Origin: Deltaproteobacteria bacterium
GTDB taxonomy: Bacteria; Myxococcota_A; Polyangia; Polyangiales; Ga0077539
Length of the DNA: 44,107 bases
Direction: 5' to 3'
NCBI GenBank assembly: GCA_947477565.1
Contig: CANJUR010000035.1
Location: forward strand, 1 to 44,107
Position numbers and translations under genes: made by a program. Shown here one piece after another: positions 35,163-43,854 of the stretch (positions are counted from its first letter, which is position 1; every line of letters begins with the position of its first letter). The notes below the pieces were generated by a model that had not been told where the DNA came from, did not search any database, and worked only from the letters and a program-made list of their open reading frames with translations.

Positions 35163-35702
35163 ATGGAAAACGGCATCGGGCTGCTCGTTGCGATTGTGTT
35201 GCTCTCGGCGGTGGTGTCCTGGATCAACGGTCGCCACGATCGCAACAAGGCCGCAGCGGAGCCGACGCCCGATGAGCGTGTCGAGGCCGCGTGGGAGGGC
35301 TTCGGCTTCGGCGATGACCCGTCGGCCGCGCGCACCGCGCTCGACGCGCTCCTCGACGACATCGACCCCGCTACGCTGCGCCGCAAGAACTCCCTCGTCT
35401 CGCTCGCGGTGATGGCCGCTCGCACCGAGCGATACGACGCGCTCCCGTCCCTCGCCGACCACGCGCGTACGCTCGACGGCGGCTGCGGCGAGACCGCGGC
35501 ACTCGCGGTGCTGGCCGAGGCCTGCGCCGGGGACCCGAAGCGCGCGCGGGAGATGTACATCGCCTCGCAGGCGGCGATGGCGGGCTGCGGATCGTGCGGC
35601 ACCCAGGGGCCCGGGCGCTACCTGATGCAGGAGGTGGCCATCATGGTCGATGCGATGGATGGCCCCGGCGGTGTTGGGGGCTCGGCGGCAGAGGTCGGCT
35701 GA
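35163..35702 (+). CDS. Membrane-anchored protein of unknown function
   Basis: 179 residues. One N-terminal membrane helix (GLLVAIVLLSAVVSWI, residues about 5-20) is followed by a soluble helical region with repeated Ala/Leu/Glu helices that resembles TPR-like pairs. Cys residues occur in CGSCG. No family recognised. The start at 35163 directly precedes the helix. It is convergent with the LMW phosphatase gene. Confidence 0.62.
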   Translation: MENGIGLLVAIVLLSAVVSWINGRHDRNKAAAEPTPDERVEAAWEGFGFGDDPSAARTALDALLDDIDPATLRRKNSLVSLAVMAARTERYDALPSLADHARTLDGGCGETAALAVLAEACAGDPKRAREMYIASQAAMAGCGSCGTQGPGRYLMQEVAIMVDAMDGPGGVGGSAAEVG

Positions 35703-35708
35703 GGGGCG

Positions 35709-36173
35709 CTACGGGGCCTCGTCGATCGCGGCGAGCAGCCCAACCGAGGCGCGGACGCAGATGTCGTAGACGCGCGCGAATTCCCCCGTGTACCAGGGGT
35801 CCGGAACGTCCTCGTGGTCGGCGTTGGGCTCGTATGCGCGGAAGATCGTGACCTTCGCACGGTCGTCGGCGGTGTGCGCGAGACGCAGCAGGTCACGGTG
35901 GTTGCGGCGGTCCATCGCGACGAGGTGGTCGAAGCGCGCGAAGTCGGCGTGGGTGACCTGCCGGGCGCGGTGCGTGAGGTTGATGCCGCGACGGGCGGCC
36001 TCGGCGCGCGTTTCCGGGTGCGCGAACTCCCCCAGGTGCTCGGTGCTCGTACCGGCGCTGTCGATGTGAAACCGGCCCGCGATACCGCGCGCGGCGATCA
36101 AGGCTCCAAACGCCCCCTCCGCGGTCGGCGAGCGGCAGATGTTGCCGAGGCACACGAAAAGCACCCGCTGCAT
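35709..36173 (-). CDS. Low-molecular-weight protein tyrosine phosphatase
   Basis: 154 residues, standard length. The P-loop CLGNICRSP (Cys8 to Arg14) is at the N-terminus, and the general-acid motif DPWYTG lies near residue 125. Such enzymes dephosphorylate tyrosine kinases or arsenate-type anions; no exopolysaccharide kinase is nearby. It starts 6 bases after the acyl-CoA dehydrogenase stop and is likely co-transcribed. Confidence 0.92.
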   Translation of the reverse strand: MQRVLFVCLGNICRSPTAEGAFGALIAARGIAGRFHIDSAGTSTEHLGEFAHPETRAEAARRGINLTHRARQVTHADFARFDHLVAMDRRNHRDLLRLAHTADDRAKVTIFRAYEPNADHEDVPDPWYTGEFARVYDICVRASVGLLAAIDEAP

Positions 36174-36179
36174 GCTCGC

Positions 36180-37325
36180 TCAGTACCCTTCGAGCTTGCT
36201 GATGATCTCGTTCATGATCTCGCGGGTTCCGCCGCCGATCGGATACAGCCGCGCGTCGCGGTAGAGCCGCTCGACCAGGTAGCCCCGCATGTATCCGTAG
36301 CCCCCGTGAATCTGCACCGCCGCGTCGCAGACCTCGCTGCACATGTCCGTCGCGACGTTCTTTGCCATCGCCGCCAGGCCCGTCGCGGCCAGGTCGCCCG
36401 CCAGCACCCGAGTCACCACCTCGCCGGTCAGCGCCCGCGCTGCTGCGATGCGCGTCGCCATCTCCGCCAGCTTGTGCCGCGTCACCTGAAACCCGCTCAG
36501 CGCCTTGCCGAAGGCCATGCGCTCCCTCGCGTAGGCCACGGACTCCCGGTACGCGAGCTCCGCGATCGCGACGCACTGCGCCGCCAGAAAAACCCGCTCC
36601 GTAGCGAAGTTCTGCATGATCGTCACGAAACCCTGATCAACCTCGCCCAGCACGTTTGCCATGGGTACGCGGCAGTCCTCGAAGTGCAGCTCCGCGGTGT
36701 CCGAGGCCCACCAGCCCATCTTCTTCAGCTTACGTCCCACGGTAAATCCGGGGGTGCCCTTCTCCACCACGAGCAGCGACACGCCGCCGTGCCCGGGGCC
36801 CCCGGTGCGCACCGCGACGGTCACCAGGTCAGCCCGCGTGCCCGACGTAATGAACGTCTTGCTCCCGTTGATCACCAGCTCCGCCCCGTCGCGCACGGCG
36901 CGCGTCTGGAGGTTGGCCACGTCGCTCCCGCCGCCGGGCTCGGTGATCGCCAGAGCCGACACCCATTCGCCCCGCAGCACCTTCGGAATCCAGCGTTGCT
37001 TCTGCTCCTCGGTGCCCGCCCGCAGGATGGGTGGCAACGCGATGCCGTGGCTTCCGAGGCCCACGGTGGTGCCGACGGAGCGCCCCGCGAGCACCATCGC
37101 TTCGCTTGCCACCACCACGTGGGAGAGGTCGCCTCCGACGCCGCCGTAGGCCTCCGGGTAGCCGATGCCCAGCACGCCCGCGGCCGCGGCCTTGCCGTAG
37201 AGTCCGAGCGGAAACTCCTCGGCCTCCTCCCACGCGTCGGCGTACGGTCCGATTTCCGCTCCCGCAAAGCGCTCGACCTGCGAACGGAGTGCGGCATGCT
37301 CGTCGTTCTCGAACAGGTAGGACAT
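36180..37325 (-). CDS. Acyl-CoA dehydrogenase
   Basis: 381 residues, normal length. ALAITEPGGGSDV (FAD/substrate binding), WWASDTAELHFEDCRVP and RMAFGKALSGFQ are clear, as is QIHGGYGYMRGY. The usual C-terminal catalytic site IYEGT is IGGGT here, so that Glu is absent. A Glu in FATERVFLA, at the place used in long-chain and isovaleryl enzymes, is the likely catalytic base. It probably oxidises long or branched acyl-CoA in beta-oxidation or Leu degradation. It diverges from the DUF1116 gene, 123 bases away. Confidence 0.93.
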   Translation of the reverse strand: MSYLFENDEHAALRSQVERFAGAEIGPYADAWEEAEEFPLGLYGKAAAAGVLGIGYPEAYGGVGGDLSHVVVASEAMVLAGRSVGTTVGLGSHGIALPPILRAGTEEQKQRWIPKVLRGEWVSALAITEPGGGSDVANLQTRAVRDGAELVINGSKTFITSGTRADLVTVAVRTGGPGHGGVSLLVVEKGTPGFTVGRKLKKMGWWASDTAELHFEDCRVPMANVLGEVDQGFVTIMQNFATERVFLAAQCVAIAELAYRESVAYARERMAFGKALSGFQVTRHKLAEMATRIAAARALTGEVVTRVLAGDLAATGLAAMAKNVATDMCSEVCDAAVQIHGGYGYMRGYLVERLYRDARLYPIGGGTREIMNEIISKLEGY

Positions 37326-37448
37326 GCCCGATCCCGTAGCACAGGTCGCCTGCTTCCCCGCGACGGGTTTCGGTTACGATGACCGCCTGTCTACCCCCGA
37401 GATGTTTACCAGGATCGGTATGTTTCACTCCCACGCTGCCCCCCTCCG

Positions 37449-38708
37449 ATGAGGCTCGCCGAACGGATCGATCACGCCAACTCCGAGGCCGCTCGTCGTC
37501 TCACCTTGAGCCGGGCGCGCTGGGTGAACGTGCGCGCGCTTCGCGACGTGGTGCTCGACCTCGGGGCGTACGAGTTGACGCACAGCGGGCCGCCATTGCT
37601 ATGGCGCGAGATGATCGGCGCGCAGCGGGGCGCGGTGCTCGCCGCGGTGCTCTTCGAGGGCTGGGCGAAGACTCCCGCGGAGGCGCGCGGGATGCTCGAT
37701 CGCGCGGAGGTGACGCTGCGCCCCAACCATCATGCGGGCGGCGTCGGGGCGAGCGCCGGGGTGGGCTCGCCGACGATGCCGGTGTGCGTGCTGGAAGAGC
37801 GCGGGGTGAGCGACCGGCAGGGGGCGCAGGCATGGGTGGTGCTCGATGCCCCTGGGGTGAACCCGGGTGCCACGGACGCGGAATCGCTGGCGCGGCGACG
37901 GCGGTGGCGCGACGGCTTCGCCCCGGCGCTGGCGCGGGCGGTGACGGCGGCGGGCGGGGTCGATGTCGATGCCATCGTGGCGCGGGCGCTGCACATGGGC
38001 GACGACGGGGTGCACCGTGCGGGCGCGGCTGCGGCGCTGGCGGTGGCGGCGCTGGCCCCGGCGCTGGCGCGCGCTGGACTCGGCGGCGAGGAGATGGCCG
38101 CGGGGCTCGAGGGGTTGCTGGCGGGGGAGGGGTTCTTTGGGTCGCTGGTGATGGCGGCGGCGAAGTTGGCGTGCGATGGCGCGCAGTCGGTGGAAGACAG
38201 CACGCTGGTCACGGCGATGAGCCGCAACGGCGCGCGGTGCGGGGTGCGCCTCGCGGGCACCGGCGAGCGGTTGTTTACCGCGGCAGCGCCGACGGTTCGG
38301 GGCCGTTTGCTCGACGGCTTCGAAGACGACGCCGCCGGGCGAGACCTCGGGGACTCCGCCATCGGTGAGACCGCGGGCCTCGGGGCGTTTGTTCTGGCCG
38401 GGGCGCCGGCGCTGCACGCGCGACTCGGCATTCGCATCGTGGACGGGCTGCGCGTGACCCGGGACATGGGTGAGATCACGGTCGCGAGGCACCCGCGGTA
38501 CACGCTGCCGGCGCTGGATTTCGTCGGCGCGCCGGTGGGCATCGACGCGAGGCGGGTGGTGGACACCGGAATCCTCCCGGTGATCGGCGCGGTGATCGTG
38601 CACCGGGAGGCGGGACGCCCGGCGATCGGCGCGGGGCTCACGCGCATGCCGCTGGAGTGTTTCACCGCGGCGATCGAGCAGTTTGCCGAAGACCGGGGAA
38701 TCCGATGA
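37449..38708 (+). CDS. DUF1116 protein (AllG/YlbE-like)
   Basis: 419 residues. Family features include LTHSGPPLLWREM, PNHHAGGVG, MGDDGVHR, VMAAAKLACDGA and MSRNGARCGVRLAG. The E. coli homologue YlbE (AllG) acts with FdrA (AllF) and YlbF (AllH, DUF2877) in oxamate carbamoyltransferase of allantoin breakdown. Here the FdrA gene overlaps it by ATGA, but no DUF2877 gene is seen. Its exact reaction in this operon is therefore unclear. The ATG at 37449 opens the conserved N-terminus. Confidence 0.85.
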   Translation: MRLAERIDHANSEAARRLTLSRARWVNVRALRDVVLDLGAYELTHSGPPLLWREMIGAQRGAVLAAVLFEGWAKTPAEARGMLDRAEVTLRPNHHAGGVGASAGVGSPTMPVCVLEERGVSDRQGAQAWVVLDAPGVNPGATDAESLARRRRWRDGFAPALARAVTAAGGVDVDAIVARALHMGDDGVHRAGAAAALAVAALAPALARAGLGGEEMAAGLEGLLAGEGFFGSLVMAAAKLACDGAQSVEDSTLVTAMSRNGARCGVRLAGTGERLFTAAAPTVRGRLLDGFEDDAAGRDLGDSAIGETAGLGAFVLAGAPALHARLGIRIVDGLRVTRDMGEITVARHPRYTLPALDFVGAPVGIDARRVVDTGILPVIGAVIVHREAGRPAIGAGLTRMPLECFTAAIEQFAEDRGIR

Positions 38709-40249
38709 GCGGAACGATGCGCGCGATGATTCGCGCGGACGAGTACCGCGACGCGGGCGTGCTGCTGGCGCTCACCCGCGCGGTGGAGGCTTTCCCGGGC
38801 GTGCGGCGTGCGGTGGCGATGATGGCCACGCCCCGCAACCTCGACGCGCTCCGAAAGATGGGGATGGCACCGCCGCACTGGCCGCTCCCTCCGAAGCCGG
38901 GCGACCTGCTGGTGCTGGTCATCGCGGACGATGAGTCCGGGGCCGTCGAGGCGATGCGTGGGGCCGACGCCTGGCTCTCTGCGCGGCCCCCGGCGGGTGC
39001 GCTCGTGGCGCAGGGGACCCCGATGGACGACGCGCCTCGAACCCTCGAGCAGGCGCTGGTGCGGCAGCCCGAGAGTCGCCTCGCGGTGGTGTCCGTGCCG
39101 GGTTTGTTTGCGGCGCGGGAGGCGCGGCGAGCGCTAGAGCAGGGTTTGTCGGTGCTGCTCTTCAGCGACGGGGTGACCGTGGAGCAGGAGGTGTCCCTCA
39201 AGACGCTCGCCGACGCTCGCGGGCTCCTGGTGATGGGCCCGGACTGCGGCGCTGCGTTGCTCGATGGGGTTCCGCTGGGCTTCGCGGGGGCGGTGCGACG
39301 CGGGGACATCGGCGTCGTGGCGGCGTCCGGGTCGGGGCTGCAGGAGTTGACCACCCTGATTCATCGAATCGGCGGCGGCGTCTCGCACGCGGTGGGCACC
39401 GGCGACCGGGATCTGAGTGAGGTCGTCGGGGGCCGCACCACCCTGGCGGCGCTCGATCGGCTCGCGGGGGACGGCGCGACGAAGACCCTGGTGCTTCTTG
39501 CGAAGTCCTGCGCGCGGGCGGTGGCGCTGCGGGCGGCGGAGCGCGCGGCGGCGACGGGACGACCGGTGATTGCGCACTTCATCGGATGCACCGGGGACCT
39601 CCCGGCGCTGTCCGGCGTGACCTGGGCGACGTCCATTACCGACGCTGCCTGGCGTGCGTGCGCGGCCTCCGGCGTAACCTCCGCGGCGTGGGCGACGGTC
39701 CCTTGGGTGCGTTCGGACTACGCGCCTGCGCAGCGCTGGCTCCGCGGTCTCTACCTGGGCGGAACCCTCTGTGCCGAGGCCCTCGCTCGCTGCCGTCACC
39801 TCTCGCCGTTGTCGTCCAACCTGGCGGTCGATGGGGTCACTTCCAGCGCCCGATTTCGTGTCGCCGGGCACCACCTGCTCGACCTCGGGGATGAGGAGTA
39901 CACCCGCGGGCGCACGCATCCGATCTTCGACCCGTCGCTGCGCATCGAGGCGCTCTACAACGTGGCCAACGACCCGGCCGTAGCGGTGCTGCTCTTCGAC
40001 GTGGTGCTCGGCATCGTGGGGCCCATGGACCCGGCCGCCGGGCTGCGCGACGCGCTCACGGCGGTGCGCGAGCGCTCCCGGGCGCGCGGCGGGGAGATCG
40101 CGATGGTGGCCGCGGTGGTGGGCACGGACGACGATCGGCGCGGTGCGCAGGTGGCGGCACTGCAGGCGCTCGGGGTGATGGTGATGCCCGACCACGCGAC
40201 GGCGGTGGAAGCGGCGCTGGAGCTACTGCCGGAGGAGGCGGAGCAATGA
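38705..40249 (+). CDS. fdrA: FdrA-like acyl-CoA synthetase-fold protein
   Basis: 514 residues with succinyl-CoA-synthetase-alpha-like Rossmann modules. The early segment has VMGPDCGAALLDGVPLGFAG and VAASGSGLQELTTLIHRIGGG. The later region has RGRTHPIFDPSLR and VLLFDVVLGIVGPMDPA. FdrA works in oxamate carbamoyltransferase in E. coli (AllF). It is coupled on both sides: ATGA with DUF1116 and ATGA with a small FdrA-tail protein. A CoA-ligase or carbamoyl-transfer role is plausible. Confidence 0.85.
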   Translation: MSGTMRAMIRADEYRDAGVLLALTRAVEAFPGVRRAVAMMATPRNLDALRKMGMAPPHWPLPPKPGDLLVLVIADDESGAVEAMRGADAWLSARPPAGALVAQGTPMDDAPRTLEQALVRQPESRLAVVSVPGLFAAREARRALEQGLSVLLFSDGVTVEQEVSLKTLADARGLLVMGPDCGAALLDGVPLGFAGAVRRGDIGVVAASGSGLQELTTLIHRIGGGVSHAVGTGDRDLSEVVGGRTTLAALDRLAGDGATKTLVLLAKSCARAVALRAAERAAATGRPVIAHFIGCTGDLPALSGVTWATSITDAAWRACAASGVTSAAWATVPWVRSDYAPAQRWLRGLYLGGTLCAEALARCRHLSPLSSNLAVDGVTSSARFRVAGHHLLDLGDEEYTRGRTHPIFDPSLRIEALYNVANDPAVAVLLFDVVLGIVGPMDPAAGLRDALTAVRERSRARGGEIAMVAAVVGTDDDRRGAQVAALQALGVMVMPDHATAVEAALELLPEEAEQ

Positions 40250-40437
40250 GACGTTACGAAGATCACGACGTGGATGTTTACGGCACGTTCGGTGTGCGCG
40301 TCGGTGTGCTGGTACTTGGCCTCGAACACTTCGCCGACGGCCCCCGGGCGGAGGGCGTCCCGGTGGCCGTGGTCGCGTGGGAGCCGCCGGCCGGCGGTGA
40401 CGAGCGCCTCGCTCGCATCCTGGATGAGCTTCTGTGA
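40246..40437 (+). CDS. Mini-FdrA-domain protein
   Basis: 63 residues. The segment VLVLGLEHFADGPRAEGVPV followed by AWEPPAGGDERLARILDEL matches small proteins annotated as FdrA-domain proteins. These hold the strand-helix seen at one end of FdrA, here encoded separately. It overlaps fdrA by ATGA, and its TGA overlaps the NamZ ATG. It is probably a subunit completing the FdrA complex. Confidence 0.7.
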   Translation: MRRYEDHDVDVYGTFGVRVGVLVLGLEHFADGPRAEGVPVAVVAWEPPAGGDERLARILDELL

Positions 40438-41606
40438 TGAGTGTTCGCGTCCGCACGGGCCTGGAGCGGCTGGTGGCTGACGAGGCCGCGCGGGTGGCCG
40501 GTCGCGCGGTGGGGCTGCTCGCGCACCCTGCGAGCGTGACGCACAGACTCGGGCACGCGCGGGACGTGCTGACGGGCGTCGGGGCGAGGGTGCGCGCTCT
40601 CTTCGGCCCGGAGCACGGCGTCGGCGGCGAGGCGCAGGACATGGAGGGCGTCGCGGACGGCGGCGGCCCCGTGCGGACGTACTCGCTTTACGGAGCAGAG
40701 TATTCTTCCCTGAGCCCGCAGCCTGAGTGGCTCGACGGTCTCGACGCGGTGGTGATCGACCTGCAGGACGTCGGGTCGCGGTACTACACCTTCGTCTGGA
40801 CGGCGCTGCTGATGGCGCGCGCGTGCGCGGCGCGGGGGGTCGAGGTGCTGGTGTGCGATCGGCCCAACCCGCTGGGCGGGGCGGTGATCGAGGGGGCTCC
40901 GCAGCGGCCCGAGTTACGGTCGTTTGTGGGCCTGGAGGCGTGCCCGGTGCGGCACGGTCTGACGCTGGGCGAGGTGCTCGCGTGGCGCGCGCGGGAGGAG
41001 TCACTCCCCAACGTGACGGTGATTCCGCTCGATGGTTGGACCCGCGCGATGCGCTGGGAGGACACCGGGCTTCCGTGGGTGCTGCCGTCGCCCAACATGC
41101 CCACGGCGGACACCGCGACGGTGTACCCGGGCGGCTGCCTCCTCGAGGGCACCAACCTGTCCGAGGGCCGCGGGACGACGCGACCGTTCGAGGTGTTTGG
41201 TGCGCCGTGGGTGGACGCCGCGGCGCTGGCCGCGGGAATGGAGGCCGAGGGCGGCGGCGGGATGTCGGCGCGGGCGATGAGCTTCCGGCCGATGTTTCAG
41301 AAGCACGCGGGCGTGACCTGCCAGGGGGTGCAGGTGCACGTGACCGACCCGCGAGCCTTCGCGCCGTACCGGGCCTACCTCGCGGCGTTACGGGTGTGTC
41401 GGCGCTTCGAGGGCTTTCGATGGCGCACGGAAAAGTACGAGTTCGTCGAGGAGGTTCCGGCTATGGACCTGCTCACTGGCGACGGCGCGGTGCGCGCGGG
41501 ACTCGACGCTGGGGCAACTGTGCAAGAGCTCTTTGCCATTGGGAGCGATCGGATGGACTCGTGGCGCGAGGGTGAGCGTGGTCGCTGGCTCTATCCCGCG
41601 ACCTGA
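40437..41606 (+). CDS. DUF1343/NamZ-like exo-beta-N-acetylmuramidase
   Basis: 389 residues, near the family length. Conserved features: GLLAHPASVTH, LFGPEHGVGG, SLYG, VVIDLQDVGSRYYTF, CDRPNPLGG and SPNMPTADTATVYPGGCLLEGTNLSEGRGTT. The family contains NamZ of Bacillus, which releases MurNAc from peptidoglycan fragments. No signal peptide is visible in this copy, which suggests cytoplasmic action on imported muropeptides, or another function. GTG at 40434 is an alternative start. It closes the four-gene operon. Confidence 0.85.
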   Translation: MSVRVRTGLERLVADEAARVAGRAVGLLAHPASVTHRLGHARDVLTGVGARVRALFGPEHGVGGEAQDMEGVADGGGPVRTYSLYGAEYSSLSPQPEWLDGLDAVVIDLQDVGSRYYTFVWTALLMARACAARGVEVLVCDRPNPLGGAVIEGAPQRPELRSFVGLEACPVRHGLTLGEVLAWRAREESLPNVTVIPLDGWTRAMRWEDTGLPWVLPSPNMPTADTATVYPGGCLLEGTNLSEGRGTTRPFEVFGAPWVDAAALAAGMEAEGGGGMSARAMSFRPMFQKHAGVTCQGVQVHVTDPRAFAPYRAYLAALRVCRRFEGFRWRTEKYEFVEEVPAMDLLTGDGAVRAGLDAGATVQELFAIGSDRMDSWREGERGRWLYPAT

Positions 41607-41608
41607 TT

Positions 41609-41622
41609 TCCCCGATCGGGGG
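41609..41622. terminator. Possible terminator stem after NamZ
   Basis: TCCCC, GATC loop, GGGGGA forms a tight GC stem just past the NamZ stop. There is no U-run, so termination is tentative. The rest of 41623-41776 shows nothing. Confidence 0.3.
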
Positions 41623-41779
41623 GATTGCTATGCCTCACCCCGCTCTCTCTCCCGGTGGCTGTGTGGCAACGATCTGCGAGTGGCCTGCACGTCGCAGGAT
41701 TCGATGCAGAATGACGTGCGTGAAGGCGCCGATAGTGTCCAATGGCGTCGAGGCAGGTCCGACGCAATCTCGTGACAAG

Positions 41780-41785
41780 AGGAGG
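41780..41785 (+). promoter_or_regulatory. Strong Shine-Dalgarno for the metallophosphoesterase
   Basis: AGGAGG with an 8-base spacer to the ATG at 41794, the best ribosome binding site in the window. It confirms that start. Confidence 0.7.
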
Positions 41786-41793
41786 TTCGAGGG

Positions 41794-42786
41794 ATGGGCG
41801 ATGATCAGCGATCGGTGCCGCCGCCGAGGGAGTTTGCAGAAGCCCTGAGCGGTGGGGCCGCGGGAGAACGGGCCGGGATCCTCGGGCTCGGCCGGAAGGA
41901 TCCGCGGTCGCTCATTGCAGTGCGGCACTTCGCCGGGCCGGCGTCATTCGTCGGGCGGCTGGACGGACTCCGCGTGGCCCACCTCACGGACATTCACGTC
42001 GGGCGCGTCACCCCCATGGCGATTCAGCAGGCGGCGGTGGCGCTCACCAACGAAGCGAACCCCGACCTGGTGGTGATCACCGGTGACTTCGTATGTCACA
42101 GCCAGAAGTACCTCGACCAACTCGAGATGTTGGTGCGTGGATTCCAGGCGCCCGTTATGGGGGTGTTGGGCAACCACGATCATTGGTCGGGCGCCGACGA
42201 GGTGCGGGCTGCGCTGCGACGCGGCGGGGTGGAGGTGCTCGACAACGTGAATACGACGGTGACGCTGCGGAACCAGCAACTCCAGGTGCTCGGCCTCGAC
42301 GACGCGTACACGGGCCACGCCGATCGCGCGCTCGCGCTGCATGGGATGCGCGCCGACCTTCCCACGCTGGGTCTCTCGCACATCGCGGAAGAGGCCGATC
42401 GGCTGTGGCCGCACGGAGTGGGGCTGGTGCTGTCCGGGCACACCCACGCGGGCCAGGTGACCCTCGCGCGGCTGCACGAACTCGCGATCGGCCACCTCGC
42501 GGGGCACAAGTACGTGCACGGTCTCTACGGCACCCGGCAGCGGGACGTCGCGCCCGGCGGGGCGGTCTATGTGGGCGCGGGCATCGGCGCGTCGGTGATC
42601 CCGTTTCGGCTGGGCGAGCGGGGGCGGCGGGAGATCGCCATCTTCGAACTCGGCATGGCGCCGGGGACCCTGGACGAGCACCACGAGGAGCAGATTGCCT
42701 TGAAGGGGCGGGCCCCCGGCCCCGAAGTGGTGGCGAAGCGCAACGCTGCGGTAGAGCGGCAGCGCGTGAAACGCGCACGAAAATAG
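41794..42786 (+). CDS. Calcineurin-like metallophosphoesterase
   Basis: 330 residues. The metal-binding signature is complete: LTDIH (Asp66, His68), GDF (Asp98), GNHDH (Asn127, His128) and SGHTHAGQ (His216, His218). The family includes phosphodiesterases for nucleotides and lipids (YkuE/LpxH-like). An N-terminal ~50 residues precede the core, and the C-terminus is basic (RQRVKRARK). No membrane helix is visible. It is not clearly in the upstream operon, as 187 bases separate it from NamZ. Confidence 0.9.
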   Translation: MGDDQRSVPPPREFAEALSGGAAGERAGILGLGRKDPRSLIAVRHFAGPASFVGRLDGLRVAHLTDIHVGRVTPMAIQQAAVALTNEANPDLVVITGDFVCHSQKYLDQLEMLVRGFQAPVMGVLGNHDHWSGADEVRAALRRGGVEVLDNVNTTVTLRNQQLQVLGLDDAYTGHADRALALHGMRADLPTLGLSHIAEEADRLWPHGVGLVLSGHTHAGQVTLARLHELAIGHLAGHKYVHGLYGTRQRDVAPGGAVYVGAGIGASVIPFRLGERGRREIAIFELGMAPGTLDEHHEEQIALKGRAPGPEVVAKRNAAVERQRVKRARK

Positions 42787-43060
42787 CTGTTTTGTTCCAC
42801 TGCCGACGGTGGGACATCCAATCAACCGAGCGCTGGTTTGGATACGAGCGGCGGCGGCCACTGAACCTCCCCCGGTTCAAATATCCAATGATCCGATTCG
42901 ATACCCCTTCCACAATAAGAGTGTATGCGGTACGCATCGGCGCCAGTGCGAGGGCGTTGGTGCCCTTCTCGCGTCCTTCAGCGCATTTTGCTCGCTGAGT
43001 TTGGCGCAGTGCTTCCGATGGCCCGTCGCCCCCGCGACACTCCCCACGAAAGAATCTTCG
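42787..43060. other. Intergenic control region of the H1-like gene
   Basis: 274 bases, more AT-rich than the surroundings around 42870-42925. It holds ATGCG-GTA-CGCAT, a 13-base palindrome at 42925-42937, about 125 bases before the ATG at 43061. No open frame with convincing codon bias is seen. A short CCAC/GTGG stem after the phosphoesterase stop could terminate it. Confidence 0.35.
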
Positions 43061-43636
43061 ATGACCACTTCCCTCCAGTCTGAGCTGTCCCAGATCTCTG
43101 AAGAGTTCGCCCAGAAGGTGTTCGATATCATCCGTTCGGCGTTTGTTGTCGAACTCGGCAACGTGACACTGTCTCTCGGCTCCTCCCCGGCGCTTCGCGG
43201 CCGTCCGCCGGTCTCGAAGTCGGTGGATCCTGCGGCCACGAAGGGCGCCAAGGCGACGAAGCTGGGGGCCTCCAAGGGGGCTTCGAAGCGCGGTCGGCTC
43301 GAGCGGCGTTCGGCGGAGACCATCGCCACTGCGCTCGAAGGAATCGTGGCCCTGCTGGTGAAGAAGCCCGGCATTGGCAGCGAGGAGATCCAGAAGACTC
43401 TCGGCCTCGCACGCAATGAGATCGCTCGCCCGATTTCCAACGGACTCGCCGATAAGGTTCTCGTCAAGGAAGGCGAGAAGCGGGCGACGAAGTACTACGC
43501 CGCGAGCGCCATGAAGGCCGTCGAAGTCGCGGCCCCTGCGAAGAAGGCCCCAAAAAAGGCCGTCGCCGCGAAGAAGCCGGTCAAGAAGCCCGCGAAGAAG
43601 GCGCCCGAGGCCGTCGTCGCGGCCGACGCGACCTGA
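43061..43636 (+). CDS. Winged-helix protein with histone-H1-like Lys/Ala/Pro tail
   Basis: 191 residues. The N-terminal ~35 residues are a hydrophobic helix pair. A basic linker (about 58-84) leads to a winged-helix domain at about 84-148 (TIATALEGIVALLVKKPG, SEEIQKTLGLARNEIARP, then a basic wing with KEGEKRATKYY). The C-terminus (about 157-182) is a run of AKKAPKKAV and KKPVKKPAKKAP repeats, like the H1 tail in eukaryotes and HctA-type bacterial proteins. It is likely a nucleoid-associated or regulatory DNA-binding protein. It has no near family name I can give. The start at 43061 begins the compact protein; the open frame upstream is unrelated in composition. Confidence 0.75.
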   Translation: MTTSLQSELSQISEEFAQKVFDIIRSAFVVELGNVTLSLGSSPALRGRPPVSKSVDPAATKGAKATKLGASKGASKRGRLERRSAETIATALEGIVALLVKKPGIGSEEIQKTLGLARNEIARPISNGLADKVLVKEGEKRATKYYAASAMKAVEVAAPAKKAPKKAVAAKKPVKKPAKKAPEAVVAADAT

Positions 43637-43854
43637 GACTCCCCCCTAACTAGAGCCTCTCCCTCGGTGTCCCTCGGAGGGGGGCGGACTCCGGTGCAAT
43701 CGGCGCTTCGATCAATCCATCACTGATGAACTACCTCGCCACCGTGGCTCAGCAGGGATCCGGGGAAAAGGCGGTCTACCGTCAGACTGCAGGGAAACAA
43801 GGGTGAGAAACCGTCGCGTTTCGCGCGGACTGGCACCGACGAGCGGCCAGCAGT
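43637..43854. other. Intergenic stretch, nothing coding
   Basis: 218 bases between the H1-like gene and the repeat. A C-run and G-run (about 43640-43686) could pair as a loose stem. No gene or clear promoter is visible. Confidence 0.4.
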
